DNA from: an uncultured Bacilli bacterium
GTDB taxonomy: Bacteria; Bacillota_I; Bacilli_A; RF39; UBA660
Direction of reading: 5' to 3'
NCBI GenBank assembly: GCA_944372275.1
Contig: CALVYO010000053.1
Span: 1 to 8,339, forward strand
DNA: 8,339 bases
Part shown: in pieces, positions 4,431 to 8,339 of the stretch
How positions within the stretch are numbered: the first letter of the stretch is position 1
How the letters are laid out: each line of letters begins with the position of its first letter
Program-made: the position numbers and the translations under genes
The notes under the pieces: model-generated
Databases searched by the model: none
What the model was told of the DNA's origin: nothing
Seen by the model: only the letters and a program-made list of their open reading frames with translations

Positions 4431-7400
4431 ATTCAACAGATTTCAATGACTCGATCATATCTATTTTTTTAAGTGAAAAATGCGTTACTACTTGAACTAA
4501 AACTGTAAAGAATATCATAATTAAAAATGTATAGACAAAACTTAATTTATGAATATTTTTAACAAATAATATTTCATCTGTTTCTGCTATAGTTAAAACA
4601 AAATTATTTAAAATGACTCCTAAAACTAAGCCAATTATTATTCCCATCGAAGTTAATATTAAAGTTTCTCGATAAACATAAGTTGATACTTCCCTATCTT
4701 TAAAACCTAATACTTTTAAAGTAGCAATTTCTCTTTTTCTTTCATTAATATTTATTGTCGTTAAATTATATAAAACAATAATTGTTAATAAACTAGACGA
4801 AATAATAATTAAATAAACTATATTATTCATACCACTTATAATGTCATTAAACACATCTAAACTATCTGTTGTAAATTGAATATTACTAAAATATTCGGTA
4901 TCCATCAACGTTTCTGCTAAAGATTCAGAAACATTTGTAATAATCGTATTATAAGTTATTTCATTAAATATTTTATTATAATAATTACTACTCATATAAA
5001 TGTAACTATTAACATAATTTTCACATATACCTTCAACTTTTAAAATAAATAATTCATTTTCACTGTTTCGAATACTAATTGACTTACCTACGGAAGCATC
5101 TAATAATTCGGCCATTTTAGAAGTAATGATAACGCCATTATCAGATAGTTCTAGATTATTGCCATTTAAATCATTTATTTTAATATAATTATCAACTAAT
5201 GATAAATCATTAAACGCTAATAAATAAGTATCAATATTTTTATTATCAGCATTAAAAGTAAATATTTCCATATGGGTATATAATAAATTATTTATATTAT
5301 TATCATTTAATACTTTATTTATATCTTCATTAATAGTAGTTTGTTCATCATTTAAAATAAGCATTGTATCATATAAATGAATTTTATCATATTGTAAACT
5401 AACTAACGAACTAACACTATCTCTTATTCCAAAACCTGTTAATAATAAAGCTGTACATCCTGATATACCTAATAAAGTCATAATAATTCTTTTTTTATAT
5501 CTAAACAAATTTCTTATTGTAACCTTCCAGATAAACGATAATCTTTTCCAAATAAATTTAATTTTTTCTAACAATACTTTTTTACCTTTTTTTGGAGCTT
5601 CTGGTCTTAGTAAAGTGGCCGGAACATATTTAAAATTTTTTAAAACTGTTAATAATGTTACAACAACCATCAAAGATATTGTTACTAAAATAATTGAAAC
5701 ACAAGGTATAACTTCAGCATAAGTTTTTAATTCAGGTATGACAAAGTTAGCTTTATAAACACTATATAATATATGTGGTACATAAGTATAACCAATTAAT
5801 AATCCAAAAGATAAACCTATTGAAGTTGCGATTAAAACATAAAATAAATAACTCAAAACAATTTTAAATTTATTGATTCCTAAAGATACAAAAGTTCCAA
5901 TTTCGCCACGTTCTTCTTCGATCATTCTTGTCATCGTATTTAAACTCATTAAAAATACAACTAACATAAAAAATATTGGAAATACTGCAGCAATCGCATC
6001 TATTTTAACTGCACTTTCATAAAAATTAGTATAACCACTATTATCTTCTCTTGATAACAAATACCATTTAGGTTTTTCAATATTGTTTAATTCTTCTTTA
6101 GCATCGTTTATTTCATTTTCTGCTTTAGTTATTTCTTCAATATATTTGTTATAATTTTCTTCATATTCTTTATAACCCTCTTCTAATTCTTTTGAAGCTT
6201 CATCTAATTCATCATATTTTTCATTTATAATACTTGCTTGTTTAGTAAATTCAGTATTCCATAAATCGATATTCTTATTTAATTCTTCTTCTTGTTTTGT
6301 TAATTCTTCTTTGGTATTTATTAACAATTCTAAATTAGTTTTATTTTCTTCTAATATTTTTAATTGCGCACTATAAGTTAGGTATTCTTCACTACTTGGA
6401 TCTAATGAATTTAATAAATTATTTAAATTATTAATTTGTTCAGTTAATAAATTTAAATTAGATTCTAATTCACTTTCTTTTAAATTATATTTTTTTAAAG
6501 CATTATTATATTCTTTTTTAGCGTTTTCTAATTTACTATTAGCGTCATTGAATGTTCGTTCCATCTCTTTATTAGTTTTATCTAATTCTTTTTTACCATT
6601 ATCTAATTCATCATAACCATCTTCAATTTTTTGTTTATTTTCATCTAGTTCTTTTAAAGCATCTTCTAATTTTTTACCATTCGTTTCTTTTTCATTTAAT
6701 AATTTTTCTTCGGCTTCATTAATAATATCCATAGCCTCTTTTAAAATTTCTTCATAACGAATTGTCTCTCTAATTGGCTTTAATTCTTTTAATCTATTTT
6801 CTAAGGTATTAATCACTTCTTTATAATCTTCTAAATAAGAAGTTTTATCGATACTATTTTTATCGATTATATAAATTTCTGTATAATATTCGATATCAAA
6901 ATTATCGATAGGAACATAAATAAATGTATCTAATTTACCATCGCCAATATTGGATATTCCTTTTGATTTATAAGTATATAATGAACTTGTAACTGTACCA
7001 GATACTGTGTATTCTTTAACCTTTAAATTATCACTATCAATTACTATTTTATCACCTATATTATAAGTGCCATCTTCAACTAAACATTCATTATTATTAG
7101 GCATACTACCGCTTACTAAATTAACTTTATTAACTTCAGTAATTGCATGAATCCTTGTTACATCACCATTTAATAAAATATCAAACGAATAAGATGACAC
7201 AACTATTAAATCTGAGGATATTTCTTTAATCGATTCAACATCACCAGCAGTTAGTCCCATTGTACTTATTATTTTATAATCCATTAAAGAGGTTTCATCA
7301 TAATATTCATCCATTGTTTTTATCATGTCAGTTGCAGCTTCTCTTATACCAGAAAAAAAAGCGCTTCCCAACATTACAATAAAAATTAATGATAAAAATC

Positions 7401-7446
7401 TTCCTAGTGATTTTTTAATTTTTCTTAAACTATTTTTAAATATCAT
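4429..7446 (-). CDS. Large FtsX/MacB-type ABC transporter permease with extracytoplasmic coiled coil
   Basis: This is the membrane subunit of the ABC transporter whose ATPase gene precedes it, of the type VII (MacB/LolE/FtsX-like) mechanotransmission class. The 1005-residue chain starts with RFLSLIFIVMLGSAFFSGI (helix near 15-35) and a beta-rich MacB-like periplasmic-core-type domain to about 200. A Glu/Lys/Leu/Asn-rich coiled coil fills about 205-457, then an FtsX core with helices near 484-505, 530-555 and 585-610. A linker and another helix near 650-670 (TLLGISGCTALLLTG), a second extracytoplasmic domain (about 670-865) and a second FtsX core (about 870-990) complete eight helices. The ATG at 7446 overlaps the ATPase stop as TAATG; a TTG at 7452 has slightly better spacing from GAGGAG (7463-7458) and would add two residues. 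The substrate (lipid, peptide, signal or cell wall enzyme control) is unknown. Confidence 0.92.
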   Translation of the reverse strand: MIFKNSLRKIKKSLGRFLSLIFIVMLGSAFFSGIREAATDMIKTMDEYYDETSLMDYKIISTMGLTAGDVESIKEISSDLIVVSSYSFDILLNGDVTRIHAITEVNKVNLVSGSMPNNNECLVEDGTYNIGDKIVIDSDNLKVKEYTVSGTVTSSLYTYKSKGISNIGDGKLDTFIYVPIDNFDIEYYTEIYIIDKNSIDKTSYLEDYKEVINTLENRLKELKPIRETIRYEEILKEAMDIINEAEEKLLNEKETNGKKLEDALKELDENKQKIEDGYDELDNGKKELDKTNKEMERTFNDANSKLENAKKEYNNALKKYNLKESELESNLNLLTEQINNLNNLLNSLDPSSEEYLTYSAQLKILEENKTNLELLINTKEELTKQEEELNKNIDLWNTEFTKQASIINEKYDELDEASKELEEGYKEYEENYNKYIEEITKAENEINDAKEELNNIEKPKWYLLSREDNSGYTNFYESAVKIDAIAAVFPIFFMLVVFLMSLNTMTRMIEEERGEIGTFVSLGINKFKIVLSYLFYVLIATSIGLSFGLLIGYTYVPHILYSVYKANFVIPELKTYAEVIPCVSIILVTISLMVVVTLLTVLKNFKYVPATLLRPEAPKKGKKVLLEKIKFIWKRLSFIWKVTIRNLFRYKKRIIMTLLGISGCTALLLTGFGIRDSVSSLVSLQYDKIHLYDTMLILNDEQTTINEDINKVLNDNNINNLLYTHMEIFTFNADNKNIDTYLLAFNDLSLVDNYIKINDLNGNNLELSDNGVIITSKMAELLDASVGKSISIRNSENELFILKVEGICENYVNSYIYMSSNYYNKIFNEITYNTIITNVSESLAETLMDTEYFSNIQFTTDSLDVFNDIISGMNNIVYLIIISSSLLTIIVLYNLTTININERKREIATLKVLGFKDREVSTYVYRETLILTSMGIIIGLVLGVILNNFVLTIAETDEILFVKNIHKLSFVYTFLIMIFFTVLVQVVTHFSLKKIDMIESLKSVE

Positions 7447-8147
7447 TACCAATCAATCTCCTCAACTAATTTAGGATGCTCATTAATAATAATATCTTTA
7501 ACAGTACCATTTTTTATTTTAATTACTTTATCAGCAATGTCAGATATAATCGCATTATGAGTAATTATAATAGTTGTCATTTTAGATTTATGGCAAGTTT
7601 TTTGTAATAACTCTAATATTAATTTACCAGTTTTTGAATCTAAAGCACCAGTTGGTTCATCACACAATAATAACTTAGGATTTTTAGCTAAAGCGCGAGC
7701 AATACTAACTCTTTGTTGTTCCCCACCCGATAATTGAGCAGGAAAATGATTGATTCGATCTTCCAAACCAACACTTTTCAAAGTTTCTTCACTATCTTTA
7801 GGATTTTTACAAATTTGACTAGCTAAAGAAACATTTTCTAATGCTGTTAAATTGCCTACTAAATTATAAAACTGAAAAACGAAACCGATATCATATCTTC
7901 GGTAATTTGTTAATTGTTTTTTATTATACTTTGATATATCTTTACCATCAATTATAATACTTCCAGTATCAGTTGTATCCATACCACCTAAAATATTTAA
8001 AACAGTCGTTTTTCCAGCCCCAGAAGGGCCTAATATAACAACTAATTCCCCCTTTTCAATTTCAAATGATATATCTTCAATTGCTTTAATTAATACTTCC
8101 CCCATTTTATAAGTTTTGCTAATATTTTTAACTTCAATATATGCCAT
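7446..8147 (-). CDS. ABC transporter ATPase of the MacB/LolD type
   Basis: The 233-residue cytoplasmic ATPase drives the permease encoded next. All nucleotide-binding motifs are intact: Walker A GPSGAGKTT (40-48), Q-loop Gln92 in FVFQFYNL, signature LSGGEQQR (139-146), Walker B LLLCDEP (159-165) with catalytic Glu164, D-loop ALD (168-170) and switch His197. FQFYNLVGNLTALENV and the MDTTDTG stretch are typical of LolD/MacB/BceA-type subunits, and the length is normal. AAGGTG (8158-8153) stands 5 bases before the ATG. A promoter lies immediately upstream, and the stop overlaps the permease start as TAATG, so the two are translationally coupled. No histidine kinase or response regulator adjoins, so a Bce-type antibiotic-sensing module is not supported by this window. 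Confidence 0.95.
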   Translation of the reverse strand: MAYIEVKNISKTYKMGEVLIKAIEDISFEIEKGELVVILGPSGAGKTTVLNILGGMDTTDTGSIIIDGKDISKYNKKQLTNYRRYDIGFVFQFYNLVGNLTALENVSLASQICKNPKDSEETLKSVGLEDRINHFPAQLSGGEQQRVSIARALAKNPKLLLCDEPTGALDSKTGKLILELLQKTCHKSKMTTIIITHNAIISDIADKVIKIKNGTVKDIIINEHPKLVEEIDW

Positions 8148-8164
8148 ACCATCACCTTAATATT

Positions 8165-8193
8165 ATTATACCTTTTTTATAAATTTTAAACAA
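8165..8193 (-). promoter_or_regulatory. Promoter of the ABC transporter operon
   Basis: On the minus strand TTGTTT (8193-8188) and a perfect TATAAT (8170-8165) are 17 bases apart, between the preceding terminator and the ATPase start. Initiation would fall near 8158, leaving a leader of only about 11 bases that begins at the AAGGTG site. Confidence 0.55.
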
Positions 8194-8194
8194 G

Positions 8195-8219
8195 AAAAAA
8201 ACTGAAATTAATTCAGTTT
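8195..8219 (-). terminator. Intrinsic terminator of the gene at the right edge
   Basis: AAACTGAA (minus 8219-8212) pairs with TTCAGTTT (8206-8199) over 8 bp with a 5-base loop, followed by T residues through 8195 (a run of seven including the stem end). It overlaps the stop codon of the truncated membrane protein gene and insulates it from the ABC operon. Confidence 0.78.
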
Positions 8220-8339
8220 AAATCATCATATTAGCAATAATAGAAATAACAATTACAACACCAAAAATGACTAATACATATTTATAAATATATTTTACCC
8301 ATTCTTTATATGGTATTTGTAAATATGATAATCCTGCTA
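8218..8339 (-). CDS. C-terminal end of a multi-spanning membrane protein (5' part outside window)
   Basis: Reading leftward from the window edge, one frame is open for 40 codons to TAA (8220-8218). It reads LSYLQIPYKEWVKYIYKYVL, then an uninterrupted hydrophobic helix (VLVIFGVVIVISIIANMMI) that ends the protein. A short IPYxxWVK loop before a last transmembrane helix resembles the endings of YfcC-like and related amino-acid or carboxylate transporters, but so little is visible that this is only a guess. The clean terminator directly after the stop supports a genuine gene end. Confidence 0.65.
   Translation of the reverse strand, partial: AGLSYLQIPYKEWVKYIYKYVLVIFGVVIVISIIANMMI

Noticed and set aside
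8045..8147. Bce-type antibiotic resistance/sensing module
   Set aside because: Bce modules are normally next to a histidine kinase and response regulator, and their permease has a single large extracellular domain with ten helices. Here the permease has a duplicated FtsX core and a coiled coil, and the only receiver protein is far away in another operon.

Overview
The window is strongly AT-rich, with A/T-saturated third codon positions, Gram-positive-type ribosome binding sites (AAGGAG, AAGGTG) and TATAAT boxes. Tryptophan is encoded by TGG and TGA acts as a stop, so the standard bacterial code fits. This suggests a low-GC Bacillota genome, perhaps an uncultured host-associated lineage; the sequence alone does not give a genus. 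All genes but one lie on the minus strand, coding density is high, and the longest gene-free stretch is about 130 bases.

Read in the minus-strand direction (high to low coordinates), the right edge holds the end of a multi-spanning membrane protein followed by a U-tract terminator. A promoter then leads into a two-gene ABC operon (8147 to 4429): a MacB/LolD-type ATPase and a large FtsX-type permease with a long extracytoplasmic coiled coil. A textbook terminator at the permease stop codon closes it. A soluble protein of unknown function (4377-3913) follows, facing convergently a small two-helix membrane protein on the plus strand (3609-3869).

From a compact divergent promoter around 3566-3596, a second minus-strand operon runs: an unusual 7-cysteine ferredoxin, an ASCH-domain protein, a nucleoside 2-deoxyribosyltransferase-like protein, an Hpt-receiver phosphorelay protein with no output domain, and a type IV prepilin-like gene. 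The first three genes overlap, and the later gaps are 14 and 33 bases. A hairpin at 623-657 ends this operon. The left edge holds a SpoU/TrmH-family RNA 2'-O-ribose methyltransferase cut by the window.

The prepilin locus is the most unusual part. It has an in-frame TGA at codon 4 behind a good ribosome binding site, a TAATG junction with a -1 frame change at 1360, a second frame change (+1) at a CTT-TAA site at 848, and an apparently missing central segment. The C-terminal reading frame beyond the last stop is well preserved. It is either a recently broken gene or one needing recoding/reinitiation; a pseudogene is the simpler reading. I see no CRISPR array, tRNA, rRNA, insertion sequence or attachment site.
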